Positions 51,467-60,789 are shown, numbered from the stretch's first letter. The stretch: 64,000 bases of DNA from Streptomyces sp. cf386 (GCF_900103585.1 NZ_FNHV01000010.1:16462-80461), one strand, 5' to 3'. The notes: generated by a model not told the origin, from the sequence alone. Translations and numbers: made by a program.

Positions 51467-52522
51467 ATGCCCAGAAACAGCCTCAAGCTCGCGGTCGCCC
51501 TCTCCCTCCTCGCCACCCCCCTCCTGTCCGCCTGCGGCGGCAGCTCCGCCGCCTCCGACGAGAAGGTCGTCACCGTCTACAGCGCGGACGGCCTCAAGGG
51601 GGAGAAGGGCGACGGCTGGTACGACCGCGTCTTCAAGGACTTCGAGAAGCAGACCGGCATCAAGGTCGAGTACGTCGAGGGCGGCTCCGGCGAGATGGTG
51701 CAGCGCGCCGCCCGGGAGAAGCCCAACCCGCAGGCCGACGTACTCGTCACGCTCCCGCCCTTCATCCAGCAGGCCGACGGCAAGGGCCTGCTCCAGAAGT
51801 ACGCCCCGAAGGGCTCCGACCAGGTCAGCGGCGCCGACAAGGCGGCCGACGGCACCTGGACCTCGGTCGTCAACAACTACTTCGGGTTCATCCACAACAA
51901 GAAGGAGCTGAAGCAGCCGCCCACGACATGGGAGGACCTGCTGGACGGGACGTACAAGAACAAGCTCCAGTACTCCACCCCGGGCGTAGCCGGCGACGGA
52001 ACCGCCGTCCTCATCAAGGCGATGCACGACTTCGGCGGCGAGAAGCCCGCCATGGAGTACCTCGGCAGGCTCCAGGCCAACAACGTCGGCCCGTCCGCCT
52101 CCACCGGCAAGCTCGCCCCCAAGGTCGACAAGGGCGAACTCCTCGTCGCCAACGGCGATGTCCAGATGAACTACGCCCAGTCCAAGTCCATGCCGAACCT
52201 CGGCATCTGGTTCCCGGCGCGGGACGGCGGCAATCCCACCACCTTCGCCCTCCCCTACGCCGCCGGGCTCGTCACCGACGCCCCGCACACCGAGAACGGC
52301 AAGAAGCTCCTCGACTTCATGCTGAGCCGGGCCGCCCAGCTGCAGGTCAGCGAGATCGGCGGCGGCTTCAGCGCCCGCCAGGACGTCAAGACCACCGACG
52401 CCAACGCCATCGCCCTCGCGACGATCATGGAGGGCGTCGAGATCTTCGAGCCCGACTGGGACGACATCGACAAGAACCTGACGACGTACGTCGAGGCCTG
52501 GAAGTCGGCCACCGGCAGCTGA
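51467..52522 (+). CDS. 2-AEP ABC importer, substrate-binding lipoprotein
   Basis: 351 residues. Lipobox LLSACGG (Cys23). The mature protein VTVYSADGLKGEKGDGWYDRVFKDFEKQTGIKVEYVEGGSGEM is the type-2 periplasmic binding fold of the 2-aminoethylphosphonate/iron-like group, and it ends in an ETAW-like VEAWKSATGS. It captures AEP at the cell surface for the two permeases. Confidence 0.9.
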   Translation: MPRNSLKLAVALSLLATPLLSACGGSSAASDEKVVTVYSADGLKGEKGDGWYDRVFKDFEKQTGIKVEYVEGGSGEMVQRAAREKPNPQADVLVTLPPFIQQADGKGLLQKYAPKGSDQVSGADKAADGTWTSVVNNYFGFIHNKKELKQPPTTWEDLLDGTYKNKLQYSTPGVAGDGTAVLIKAMHDFGGEKPAMEYLGRLQANNVGPSASTGKLAPKVDKGELLVANGDVQMNYAQSKSMPNLGIWFPARDGGNPTTFALPYAAGLVTDAPHTENGKKLLDFMLSRAAQLQVSEIGGGFSARQDVKTTDANAIALATIMEGVEIFEPDWDDIDKNLTTYVEAWKSATGS

Positions 52523-52647
52523 CGCCGACCGCCCTTCTCCCACCCTTCCATCGAGCAACGCCCGCGCGCCTTCCCCGCGCAACGCCCCAGGGCACCACAA
52601 CCGGGGGCGCTTGCCGTGCCCGCGCCCACTTGTCTCAGGAGGATCAC

Positions 52648-54186
52648 GTGAGTTCACCGCTCTCCCGACGTACCGTCCTCACCGCCACCGCGGCGACCGC
52701 CACCACCGTGGCACTCGGCGCCTCCGCCGCCTCCCAGGCCCACGCCGTCCCCACGCTCCCGAACGGCACCAGCAAGGACAAGGTGCTCGTCGTCGGCATG
52801 GACGGCCTGCGGCACGACCGCATCGACGCGGCCAACGCCCCGCATCTGAAGGCCATGATGAGCGAGGGCACGTACGGCACGTCGCTGCTCTACGCGAGCC
52901 CGATGGCCGCCACTTCGTCAGGACCCGGCTGGTCCACCATCTCCACCGGCGTCTGGCCCGACAAGCACGGCGTGAAGGACAACACCTTCGCCGGCAAGAA
53001 GTACGACCAGTACCCCGGCCTCCTCGCCCGCCTCGCCCGGATCCGGCCCGCGCTGTCCACCTACGCGGCCGTCGACTGGAAGCCCCTGGACACCCAGGGC
53101 ACCGTCACCCCGGGCGCGGACGCCAAGCTGGTCCTGGACGGCGACCGAGACGGATACACGGGCCATGACGCCACCATCGCCGCCGAGACCGAGGCGATCA
53201 TCCGCGACCAGAACCCGGACGTCCTGTTCGTTTACCTCGGCCAGTCCGACATCGTCGGCCACAACCAGGGCGCGGGCAGCCAGGCCTACCTCGACCAGAT
53301 CGCCGTCCAGGACGCCTACCTCGGCCGGCTGCGCGCCGCGATCAAGGCCCGGCCCGACCACGCCTCCGAGCGCTGGACGGTCATCGTCGTCACCGACCAC
53401 GGCCACCTGGACGCGGGCGGCCACGGGGGTTCGTCGATCGAGGAGCGGCGCACCTTCGTCCTCGCCACCGGGCCCGGCATCGCCGCGGGCGCGCGGCCCG
53501 TCGACACCCGCCTCGTCGACGTCGTACCGACCGTCTTCCAGCAGCTCGGCATCACCGTCGACCCCGCCTGGGGCCTGGACGGCAAGCCCCTCCAGGAGCG
53601 CTCCACCGACCCCTTCGACGCCCTACGGCCCACCCTGATCGCGCGGGTCGACGAGACCGGCATCCCGGCGGGCGTGCTGGGCTTCACGCACACCCCGCCC
53701 AGCGGCTGGTCGGTGATCAACAACGCCATGGGCACCGGCGGCATGACCGAGTGGCGGGGCTGGGCCTTCGCCACCGACGAGTTCTGGTCCCGCACCCAAC
53801 GAGACCAGTGGCGTGAGCTCAACGTCCGCGCGCGCGGCGTCTTCGCGGTCGCCGACTCCGACGAGTGGGCGGACAAGACCTTCTCCGGCACGTACGACTC
53901 GACCCTGGTCAGCCCCGCATACGACGTCACCGGGAAGACCAGGGTGCGGCTCGACTTCACGACCCTCTACCGGCAGGAGGGCTCCCAGAGCGCCCAGATC
54001 CTTGCGTCCTTCAACGGCGGTACGCCCACCGTCGTCAGGAGCTACACCTCAGACGTCGTCTCGCAGCCGCAGTCCGTTTCCGTCGACGTCCCCTCCGGGG
54101 CCTCCACTGTGAGCTTCCGGTTCCGCTACACCGGGTCCAACAACTGGTACTGGGTGATCGACGGGGTCAGGATCAGCCAGTCCTGA
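52648..54186 (+). CDS. Secreted alkaline-phosphatase-superfamily phosphodiesterase/phosphonohydrolase
   Basis: 512 residues from GTG behind AGGAGG. Tat signal SRRTVLTATAATATT. The catalytic domain has Asp52 (GMDGLRHDR), a Ser/Thr nucleophile region (TSSGPGWSTISTGVWPDKHG, about 89-108) and metal sites in VTDHGHLDAGGHGG. The last 110 residues form a beta domain (VSPAYDVTGKTRVRLDFTTLYR). It resembles nucleotide pyrophosphatases. Its place in the AEP operon suggests it releases phosphate or phosphonate from an extracellular ester, but this is inference. Confidence 0.87.
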   Translation: MSSPLSRRTVLTATAATATTVALGASAASQAHAVPTLPNGTSKDKVLVVGMDGLRHDRIDAANAPHLKAMMSEGTYGTSLLYASPMAATSSGPGWSTISTGVWPDKHGVKDNTFAGKKYDQYPGLLARLARIRPALSTYAAVDWKPLDTQGTVTPGADAKLVLDGDRDGYTGHDATIAAETEAIIRDQNPDVLFVYLGQSDIVGHNQGAGSQAYLDQIAVQDAYLGRLRAAIKARPDHASERWTVIVVTDHGHLDAGGHGGSSIEERRTFVLATGPGIAAGARPVDTRLVDVVPTVFQQLGITVDPAWGLDGKPLQERSTDPFDALRPTLIARVDETGIPAGVLGFTHTPPSGWSVINNAMGTGGMTEWRGWAFATDEFWSRTQRDQWRELNVRARGVFAVADSDEWADKTFSGTYDSTLVSPAYDVTGKTRVRLDFTTLYRQEGSQSAQILASFNGGTPTVVRSYTSDVVSQPQSVSVDVPSGASTVSFRFRYTGSNNWYWVIDGVRISQS

Positions 54187-54271
54187 TTACGCTGGGGGCG
54201 TCGGCACGCCGTGGTTCCGGCGCCCCCGCTCATCCCGTATGCAGTACGCAGGCCAGGAGAGTCACAGCAAC

Positions 54272-55051
54272 ATGGCAGACCGCAAGCCCATCGAGTCCTG
54301 GCTCACCGACATGGACGGTGTGCTCATCCACGAGGGCGTACCGATTCCCGGAGCCGACGCCTTCATCAAGAAGCTGCGCGATTCCGGCAAGCCCTTCCTC
54401 GTCCTCACCAACAACTCGATCTACACCCCGCGTGACCTGCACGCCCGGCTGAACCGCATGGGCCTGGAAGTGCCGATCGAGAACATCTGGACCTCGGCGC
54501 TGGCCACCGCCCAGTTCCTCGGCGACCAGCGCCCGAGCGGCTCGGCGTACGTCATCGGCGAGGCCGGCCTGACCACCGCGCTGCACGACATCGGCTACAT
54601 CCTCACCGACCACGACCCGGACTACGTCGTGCTCGGCGAGACCCGCACCTACTCCTTCGAGGCCATGACCAAGGCGGTCCGGCTCATCAACGCCGGGGCT
54701 CGCTTCATCTGCACCAACCCCGACGAGACGGGTCCGTCCACCGAGGGCCCGCTGCCCGCGACCGGCGCCGTCGCCGCGCTGATCACCAAGGCGACCGGCA
54801 AGCAGCCGTACTTCGCGGGCAAGCCGAACCCGCTGATGATGCGGACCGGCCTGAACGCGATCGGCGCCCACTCCGAGAGCAGCGCCATGATCGGCGACCG
54901 CATGGACACCGACGTGCTGGCCGGCATCGAGGCCGGGATGCAGACGTTCCTGGTGCTCACCGGCCTGACCCGGCCCGAGCAGATCGAGAACTTCCCGTAC
55001 CGGCCGTCCAAGGTCGTGGACTCCATCGCGGACCTCGTCGACCGAATCTGA
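54272..55051 (+). CDS. HAD-IIA family phosphatase (NagD-like)
   Basis: 259 residues. Motif I WLTDMDGVLIHEG, motif II FLVLTNNSIYT, GKPNPLMM with the catalytic Lys, and motif IV MIGDRMDTDVLAGIEAGM. NagD relatives dephosphorylate nucleotides or sugar phosphates. It is located directly after the phosphonate operon, but a gap of about 85 bp and a housekeeping look suggest an independent gene. An upstream start at 54239 is possible. Confidence 0.92.
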   Translation: MADRKPIESWLTDMDGVLIHEGVPIPGADAFIKKLRDSGKPFLVLTNNSIYTPRDLHARLNRMGLEVPIENIWTSALATAQFLGDQRPSGSAYVIGEAGLTTALHDIGYILTDHDPDYVVLGETRTYSFEAMTKAVRLINAGARFICTNPDETGPSTEGPLPATGAVAALITKATGKQPYFAGKPNPLMMRTGLNAIGAHSESSAMIGDRMDTDVLAGIEAGMQTFLVLTGLTRPEQIENFPYRPSKVVDSIADLVDRI

Positions 55052-55123
55052 AACCCCGATCCGCTGTGCCCGACAGCGGCTCCGCCGGGTGGCCGTACGG
55101 CCGCAACACGACCCGTACGGAGC

Positions 55124-55186
55124 AGTACGGGCCCCGCTGAGGATGCGTGGCCCGTACTCCGGGGGGAGCCTCCAGGTAACTGGAGG
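55124..55186 (+). promoter_or_regulatory. Two leader hairpins upstream of the surface protein gene
   Basis: The first hairpin is AGTACGGGCC (55124-55133) with GGCCCGTACT (55149-55158). The second is CCTCCAG (55169-55175) with CTGGAGG (55180-55186) around GTAA. The second hairpin pairs the GGAGG ribosome site of the next gene, 5 nt before its ATG. The first may be a terminator for the HAD gene. Confidence 0.6.
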
Positions 55187-55191
55187 TTCAG

Positions 55192-55794
55192 ATGGGATCA
55201 CTGCGGGTCACTCTCTGTGCGATCGCCGCTCTGGGTGCGGTGGCCGTCCTCCCGGCGGCCCACGCGTCGGACGGAGCGGCGGACGGGGGTGTCTCGTTCA
55301 GTCCGTCGTCCCCGCACCCCGGCAGCGACATCGCGCTGCGGGTGAGCGGCTGCCCGAAGAAGACCGCGACGGCCGTTTCCCCGGCGTTCGTCGCCGACGC
55401 CCGTCTCACGGTCGGCGCCGACGGCACGCTCGTCGGCGAGAGCCGCGTCCGCTCCACGCTGAAGGCGGGGACGTACGACGTGAAGATCGCCTGCGGGGAC
55501 GCGCCGGGCAAGGGCGCCGTCACCGTCGTACGGCAGGAGGCGGCGAACCGGTCCGGACAGCAGGGCGCGGAGCCGTCGGCCCCCGCCTCTCCCGTGGCCC
55601 CGGTCCGGGCGGGCGGCGGGGGCACCGCACAACTCGCCGTCGTGGACGCCCGCGCGGCCGGCCCCGGCACGGCGCACACGGTGACCGGACTGATCCTCGC
55701 GGGCGTCGCCGCCACGGCCGTGGCGCTCAGGAGCGCGCGCCGGAGCCGACAGCAGCGCGAGGCGTTCACCCGGGAGGCGGGTGGGCCGCGGTGA
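55192..55794 (+). CDS. Secreted, C-terminally membrane-anchored protein next to sortase F
   Basis: 200 residues. Sec signal (AIAALGAVAVLPAAHAS), an immunoglobulin-like body (VSFSPSSPHPGSDIALRVSGCPKK ... SRVRSTLKAGTYDVKIACGD, two Cys), a Pro/Ala linker, then a hydrophobic helix (TVTGLILAGVAATAVALRS) and a basic tail. No LPxTG-like motif precedes the helix. Very close to the class F sortase gene and probably co-transcribed. The ribosome site lies in a hairpin. Confidence 0.8.
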   Translation: MGSLRVTLCAIAALGAVAVLPAAHASDGAADGGVSFSPSSPHPGSDIALRVSGCPKKTATAVSPAFVADARLTVGADGTLVGESRVRSTLKAGTYDVKIACGDAPGKGAVTVVRQEAANRSGQQGAEPSAPASPVAPVRAGGGGTAQLAVVDARAAGPGTAHTVTGLILAGVAATAVALRSARRSRQQREAFTREAGGPR

Positions 55795-55828
55795 CCGGCC
55801 CCCGGCGCCCTCGGCCGCGAGGCGGGCC

Positions 55829-56503
55829 GTGCTGACCATGCCGGACGACGAACGTTCCTCCCACGGCGGCCGCCTCCTGATGGGCGTGGCCTGGGCCGTG
55901 CTGCTGCTCGGACTGTGGCTGTGGGGGCGGGAGGTCACCGAGGTGAGGGAGACCGTGTCCGCGCCGGTCTCGGGCGATGTCGCCGCGGTCGGACGGCCCC
56001 AGCAGGTGCGGCTGCCGGCCGCCGCCCTGCCGATGGGGGACGCGTTGCCGCAGCGCCTCGACATCCCCGCGCTCGACGTGCAGGCACCGGTCATCGCCCG
56101 GGGGCTCGATCCGCGCGGTGCCATCGATCCGCCGCCCTACGACCGGGCCGGCGTCGTCGGCTGGTACGCGGCCGGGGTGAAGCCGGGTGCCGTTGGGGCC
56201 GCGCTGATCGTGGGGCACGTCGACACCGACACCCGGCCCGCCGTCTTCCACCGGATCAGCGCGCTGAAGCCGGGCGCGACGGTGCGGGTGCTCCGCGACG
56301 ACGGCAGGGTCGCCGAGTTCACCGTGGACGATGTGCGCCTCGTGACCCGCGACCGCTTCGACGCCCACCAGGCCTACGGAGCCCGCCACACCGGCCGCGC
56401 CGAACTCCGCCTGATCACCTGCGGCGGCACCTTCGACCGCACGACCCGCAGCTACACGGCCAACGTGATCGTGTCGGCGTACCTCACGGGCACGGGGTGG
56501 TGA
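55829..56503 (+). CDS. Class F sortase
   Basis: 224 residues. Membrane anchor (GVAWAVLLLGLWLWG), then the barrel with RLDIPALDVQAPVIARGL, His130 (LIVGHVDTDTRP), Cys198 (LITCGGTFDRTTRSY) and Arg207, typical of class F. The GTG at 55829 follows GAGG by a normal distance; the ATG at 55838 is an alternative. Substrates of class F enzymes are poorly known. Confidence 0.9.
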   Translation: MLTMPDDERSSHGGRLLMGVAWAVLLLGLWLWGREVTEVRETVSAPVSGDVAAVGRPQQVRLPAAALPMGDALPQRLDIPALDVQAPVIARGLDPRGAIDPPPYDRAGVVGWYAAGVKPGAVGAALIVGHVDTDTRPAVFHRISALKPGATVRVLRDDGRVAEFTVDDVRLVTRDRFDAHQAYGARHTGRAELRLITCGGTFDRTTRSYTANVIVSAYLTGTGW

Positions 56504-56758
56504 CGTCGCAGCGCTGCCATGCCGCCTCACCTGGCCCGGCCGACGACCGCTCCCCCGAAGCCGCCGACCGGGCTGGTCCTCCACCGCGCGCGCACGGGTT
56601 GCGGGAGTAACCCGGCGACCGGCGCGGGAGGTCTGGTGTGACCAGTGGGGATTGTCCGACCGAGGGCTGGGGCCGTCCGTTGAAGACTCTAGAACGGATG
56701 GCCGCCCCGGCCTAGAGGTTCAGATGGCGAGGGCCGCTCGGCCCGGAGAACGGGTCGG

Positions 56759-57556
56759 CTAGGAACGTCCCTCGTCTTCCCCGCGTCCCGCCTCCCGGCG
56801 CAGCTCGGCGTCGTCCGCGACCCGGTCGATGACCGCCTGCGCGACCAGGTCCAGCGGCAGCTGACGGCGGCGCGCGTACTGGCGCAGCGCCACGAAGGCG
56901 TGGTCGGCCGGGGTGTTCCAGCGCTCGGCGAGCATGCCCTTGGCCTGCTCGATGCGCACCCGGCTGGACAGCGCCTGCTGCAACTGACCGGCGAGGGTGC
57001 GGCATTGGACGTACGTGTCACGGTTCCGCAGCCCGAGAGCCGTGCAGTCGGCGATGAGCTGGGCCAGCCGCAGCTCTGCCCCGTCGTCGGAAGCAGCCTC
57101 GCCGGACGAGGCGGCCTCGTCCGGAAGCGTGGCCAGGAAGACGTTGAGCGTCCCCAGCAGCCGCTCGTGACGGCGCACCGGCACCGCGAAGGTGCCGACG
57201 ATGCCGTGGGCCAGCGCCCGCTCCGTGAACTCCGGCCAGCGGGCGGCAGCCCGGGCCGTCCCGATCGGGACCGGCGGCACCGGACGGCCGGTGCCGTAGC
57301 TGTCCAGGCAGGGCCCGCCGCTCCGCTGGGCCTGCAGCAGATCGAGCGCGACCTCCCGGTGTGCGCCGCTCGCCGCCAGCGAATGCGTCCCGTCCTCGTC
57401 GATCAGCATGAATCCGGCGGCCCGCGCGGCCAGTAACCGCACACAGTGGTCGGCGACGCGAGGTAAGTAGTGCGCGGCCTCGAAGTCGTCGACGAGGGTG
57501 TCCGCCGACTCCACCAACGCCTCCGCCAGCCGTATCTCCCGGGTGGACCGGTGCAT
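56759..57556 (-). CDS. GAF and ANTAR domain RNA-binding regulator
   Basis: 265 residues. GAF domain about 25-150 (FMLIDEDGTHSLAASG ... GIVGTFAVPVRRHERLLGTLNVF). C-terminal ANTAR about 190-245 (LQQALSSRVRIEQAKGMLAERWNTPADHAFVALRQYARRRQL). ANTAR proteins act as antiterminators by binding paired RNA hairpins; the GAF domain senses a ligand. Targets unknown. GGGGAGGG precedes the start. Confidence 0.9.
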   Translation of the reverse strand: MHRSTREIRLAEALVESADTLVDDFEAAHYLPRVADHCVRLLAARAAGFMLIDEDGTHSLAASGAHREVALDLLQAQRSGGPCLDSYGTGRPVPPVPIGTARAAARWPEFTERALAHGIVGTFAVPVRRHERLLGTLNVFLATLPDEAASSGEAASDDGAELRLAQLIADCTALGLRNRDTYVQCRTLAGQLQQALSSRVRIEQAKGMLAERWNTPADHAFVALRQYARRRQLPLDLVAQAVIDRVADDAELRREAGRGEDEGRS

Positions 57557-57753
57557 GACACACCCTCCCCTTCCCCTGTCTCCCCTGTGGACCGCGCCTT
57601 ATGGACGCGCAACCTACTCCGCTCGTCCGAGCAGTGCCGGGGAGCCGTACCGCCGGCTGTAACAGCTCTCCGACAAGGATCGGCGACCTCGTTCGTCTCA
57701 CGGCGGGTATGTCAGGATTGAGCCTTGGAACAGTGCACCCAAAGGGGAGTTGG

Positions 57754-58779
57754 ATGTACCTGATGAGGGGGGCCTCGAGGGGCGCTCGTACACGGACCTT
57801 TGCGGTGGTGCTGGGGGCGGCACTGCTGGTCGCGGGCTGTACGTCCTCGGGGGACGGCGAGGAGCCGGAGAACGGCGCCGGGATCAGTCAGCAGCCCAAG
57901 GGCACCGACCCGTTCTGGGTGAACCCGGACGGGAACGCGGCGCAGCAGGTCGTGACCTACCAGAAGGCAGGCAAGAAGGAGGACGCCGAGCAGATCCGCA
58001 AGATAGCCGAGCAGCCGACGGGCGAGTGGATCAGCCCGGAGAGTCCGGAGGACCAGGCACGCGGCTTCACCGAGGCCGCCGACAAGGCGGGCCGCACGGC
58101 GCTGCTCGTCCTCTACAACATCCCGCACCGCGACTGCGGCCAGTTCTCGGAGGGCGGCGCCGCGGACGGCAACGCCTACCGGGCGTTCGTCGACAGCGTC
58201 GCCAAGGGCATCGGCGACCGTGAGGCGACGGTGATCCTGGAGCCGGACGCGGTGCTGCACATGGTCGACAACTGCACGGCCCCGGAGTACCACGAGGAGC
58301 GCTACGACCTCCTGAGCGGCGCCGTCGCCAAGCTCAAGTCCCTGAAGAACACCAAGGTGTACCTGGATGCGGGCAACGCCGGCTGGGGCCACCCGGACCA
58401 GATCTTCGACCCGCTGAAGCGGGCGGGCATCGACCAGGCCGACGGGTTCTCGGTCAATGTCTCCAACTTCTACACCACCGAGGACTCGATCACGTACGGC
58501 AAGGAGCTCTCCGCCAAGGTGGGCGACAAGCCCTTCGTGATCGACACCAGCCGCAACGGCAACGGCCCCTACACCGGGGGGAACCCGGACGAGCGCTGGT
58601 GCAACCCGCCGGGCCGCGCGCTGGGCGAGACCCCGACGACGAAGACGACGGACCCGCTGGTCGAGGCGTATGTGTGGGTCAAGCGCCCGGGCGAGTCGGA
58701 CGGCGAGTGCAAGGGCGGGCCCAAGGCGGGGGAGTGGTGGGCGGACTACGCCCTGAACTTGGCGAAGGCCAGCAAGTAG
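57754..58779 (+). CDS. cslZ: GH6 family glycosidase lipoprotein (CslZ-type)
   Basis: 341 residues. Lipobox LLVAGC (Cys29). The catalytic domain has VLYNIPHRDCGQFSEGG, ATVILEPDAVLHMVDNC (acid Asp), KVYLDAGNAGWGHPDQI and FVIDTSRNGNGPYTG, the GH6 pattern of beta-1,4-glucan hydrolases. Its neighbours cslA and glxA make the glucan-like polymer at hyphal tips in Streptomyces, so this enzyme probably trims or releases that polymer. Strong GGGGAG site. Confidence 0.88.
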   Translation: MYLMRGASRGARTRTFAVVLGAALLVAGCTSSGDGEEPENGAGISQQPKGTDPFWVNPDGNAAQQVVTYQKAGKKEDAEQIRKIAEQPTGEWISPESPEDQARGFTEAADKAGRTALLVLYNIPHRDCGQFSEGGAADGNAYRAFVDSVAKGIGDREATVILEPDAVLHMVDNCTAPEYHEERYDLLSGAVAKLKSLKNTKVYLDAGNAGWGHPDQIFDPLKRAGIDQADGFSVNVSNFYTTEDSITYGKELSAKVGDKPFVIDTSRNGNGPYTGGNPDERWCNPPGRALGETPTTKTTDPLVEAYVWVKRPGESDGECKGGPKAGEWWADYALNLAKASK

Positions 58780-58790
58780 GCCGTACAACA

Positions 58791-58829
58791 CCTTGGGGGC
58801 GTCCTCCGGTACGGAGGACGCCCCCAAGG
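58791..58829. terminator. Bidirectional terminator between cslZ and glxA
   Basis: A perfect 18-bp hairpin (arms CCTTGGGGGCGTCCTCCG and its complement, 3-nt loop), between the convergent genes. Confidence 0.9.
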
Positions 58830-58851
58830 CATGTGCTGCTGTGCCCGCTCG

Positions 58852-60789
58852 CTAAGGAACCCTGACCCACTGCGCCTTGCTCGGCGTCCCCTGATCATCC
58901 GTCACGAACAGCATGTACCACCCCGACGGCACCAGATTCCGATTGGCCGGCACACTCACCGTGATCTTGTCACCGGCCTTCTTGAAGTCCAGTTTCACCG
59001 ACCGCTGATCCACGTCCGTGACATGGGTCGACGCGCTCGGCCGGATCAGCCGCACGTTCTCGATGGACGACGCGTGCTGCGAGCTGAACGTGCCCGTCCC
59101 GCCCCGCTTGATGGTCTGCGGCCCGCCCGACAGCGACGGCTGCGCGTCCCGGTAGAGATACGGCGGCGTGTAGATCTCGATCCGCTGCTCGAACTTGCCC
59201 GGCTTGGTGTTGGCCTTGTCGGCGTAGAGCGAGTCCGAGCCGAAGAACATCACGCGGCCGTCGGGCAGCAGGATCGACCCCGAGTGGTAGTTGCGGCCCA
59301 CCAGCGGGTCGGCGACCCGGTCGAGGGAGCCCGTGACCGCGTTGTAGAGGTGCGCCTGGAGGATGTTGGAGTCGCCGCGGCCCCGGTAGTCCTCGGAACC
59401 GCCCGACACCAGCACGGTGTCGTCCGGCAGCACCGACGCCTGCGGATAGCGCGTGCCCTTCTCCAGCGACGGCCCGTCCACGAACTTCGGGTCGTCGTCC
59501 TTCAGATCGATGAGCCGCGTCTTCTCGCTGGACTCCTTGGACTCACCGACGCCGCCGCCGCCGATCACCATGTACTTCTCGTTCTGCGCCGGCGGCAGCA
59601 GCACGGTGCCCGCGGTCTCCATCAGCTTGGGATCGCTCAGCCCGGGCAGCTTGGTGAACTTGTTGGTGGCGACGTCCCAGATGCCCGGGTCGCGGCCCAC
59701 GTTGTCGGGGCCGTAGCCCGCGTTCGCACCCGAGTAGAAGACCTTGCCGTTCTCCAGCGGGAACAGCGCCGGGTACGTCGGGAACTGCCGCTCCTTCGCC
59801 GTGTACGTCCACTTCTTGGTCTTCGGGTCGTACAGCTCGTTCTTGCCCGGCACCAACTGGCCGATGTCGTCGAGGCCGGAGACGCTGAGGATCTTTCCGT
59901 TGCCCAGAGTGGTGAGCGTCGGGTACCAGCGAGCCTCCTTCATCGGGTCGACCTTGATGTACTTCTCGGCGACCGGGTCGAACTCGTAGGCATCCCGGAT
60001 GCCCTGGAAGTCCTTCTTGTCGAGCGCGAGCTTCTGCGCGATGCCGTACGTGTTGCGCGCGTCGGCGCCGGTCAGTCCCTGGATGCGGTAGTTGTCCTGG
60101 GTGCCGGTCTCGTACGCTTCGCCCTTCTTCTGTGCCTCGACATAGATCCGGCCGAGGCCGGGGTCGTTGCGCAGGAACTTGCCCGTCGCCTTGTCGAAGA
60201 CCTTCTTCGCGCGCGGAACCAGCACCGGGTCCTTGGAGACGAACGTCTTGCCGTTCTCCTTGCCGGTGAACTTGGTGCCCGCGGGCAGCGTGATCGGCTC
60301 GTCCGGGTTCTCGTTGTGGACGATCATCAGGCCGCCGGCCTTGGTGACGTCACCCTTCAGCTTCTCGTAGCGCTTCGTACCGCCCGCGATCAGCAGATTG
60401 CCGCTGGCCAGCTGGGTGTGGCCGGTGCAGAACAGGTCGTTCGGCGTCGGCACCTTCTTGATCGTGCCCTTGACCGGGTCCCAGATCCGGGTGTCGTACT
60501 TCTTCGCGTCGAAGTTGTCCTGATTGTTGCCCGAGCCCGCGATCAGCAGCACCTTGCCGGTGTGCAGGAGCGCCGCGTGGATGGTGTTCTGGCGGTACTC
60601 CTCGGGGAAGTCGACGACCTCCCACTTGCCGTTCTCGGCTTTGTACTCGGGTCTGTTGATTTGGTACTGGTGGTATTTCTCGGTGCCGACGCGGTACAGC
60701 CACGGCCCGTTCATTCCGGCCAGCGCGAGTACCACCGCCGTACCTATCGCGAGTCGACGGGCGCGGCGGCGGCCTGCACGGTCGTTCAT
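58852..60789 (-). CDS. glxA: Radical copper oxidase GlxA (galactose-oxidase-like)
   Basis: 645 residues with an N-terminal signal/anchor (RRLAIGTAVVLALAGM). A kelch-type seven-bladed propeller carries the copper site: Cys121 (LFCTGH) and Tyr289 (RWYPTL) form the Tyr-Cys cofactor with Trp288 stacked next to it, plus Tyr501/His502 (RNYHSG) and His589 (STHVTD). All are present. The C-terminal domain is DUF1929-like. Oxidises terminal sugars of the CslA glycan; needed for normal morphology in S. lividans. Its ATG overlaps the cslA stop by 4 bp (ATGA). Confidence 0.95.
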   Translation of the reverse strand: MNDRAGRRRARRLAIGTAVVLALAGMNGPWLYRVGTEKYHQYQINRPEYKAENGKWEVVDFPEEYRQNTIHAALLHTGKVLLIAGSGNNQDNFDAKKYDTRIWDPVKGTIKKVPTPNDLFCTGHTQLASGNLLIAGGTKRYEKLKGDVTKAGGLMIVHNENPDEPITLPAGTKFTGKENGKTFVSKDPVLVPRAKKVFDKATGKFLRNDPGLGRIYVEAQKKGEAYETGTQDNYRIQGLTGADARNTYGIAQKLALDKKDFQGIRDAYEFDPVAEKYIKVDPMKEARWYPTLTTLGNGKILSVSGLDDIGQLVPGKNELYDPKTKKWTYTAKERQFPTYPALFPLENGKVFYSGANAGYGPDNVGRDPGIWDVATNKFTKLPGLSDPKLMETAGTVLLPPAQNEKYMVIGGGGVGESKESSEKTRLIDLKDDDPKFVDGPSLEKGTRYPQASVLPDDTVLVSGGSEDYRGRGDSNILQAHLYNAVTGSLDRVADPLVGRNYHSGSILLPDGRVMFFGSDSLYADKANTKPGKFEQRIEIYTPPYLYRDAQPSLSGGPQTIKRGGTGTFSSQHASSIENVRLIRPSASTHVTDVDQRSVKLDFKKAGDKITVSVPANRNLVPSGWYMLFVTDDQGTPSKAQWVRVP

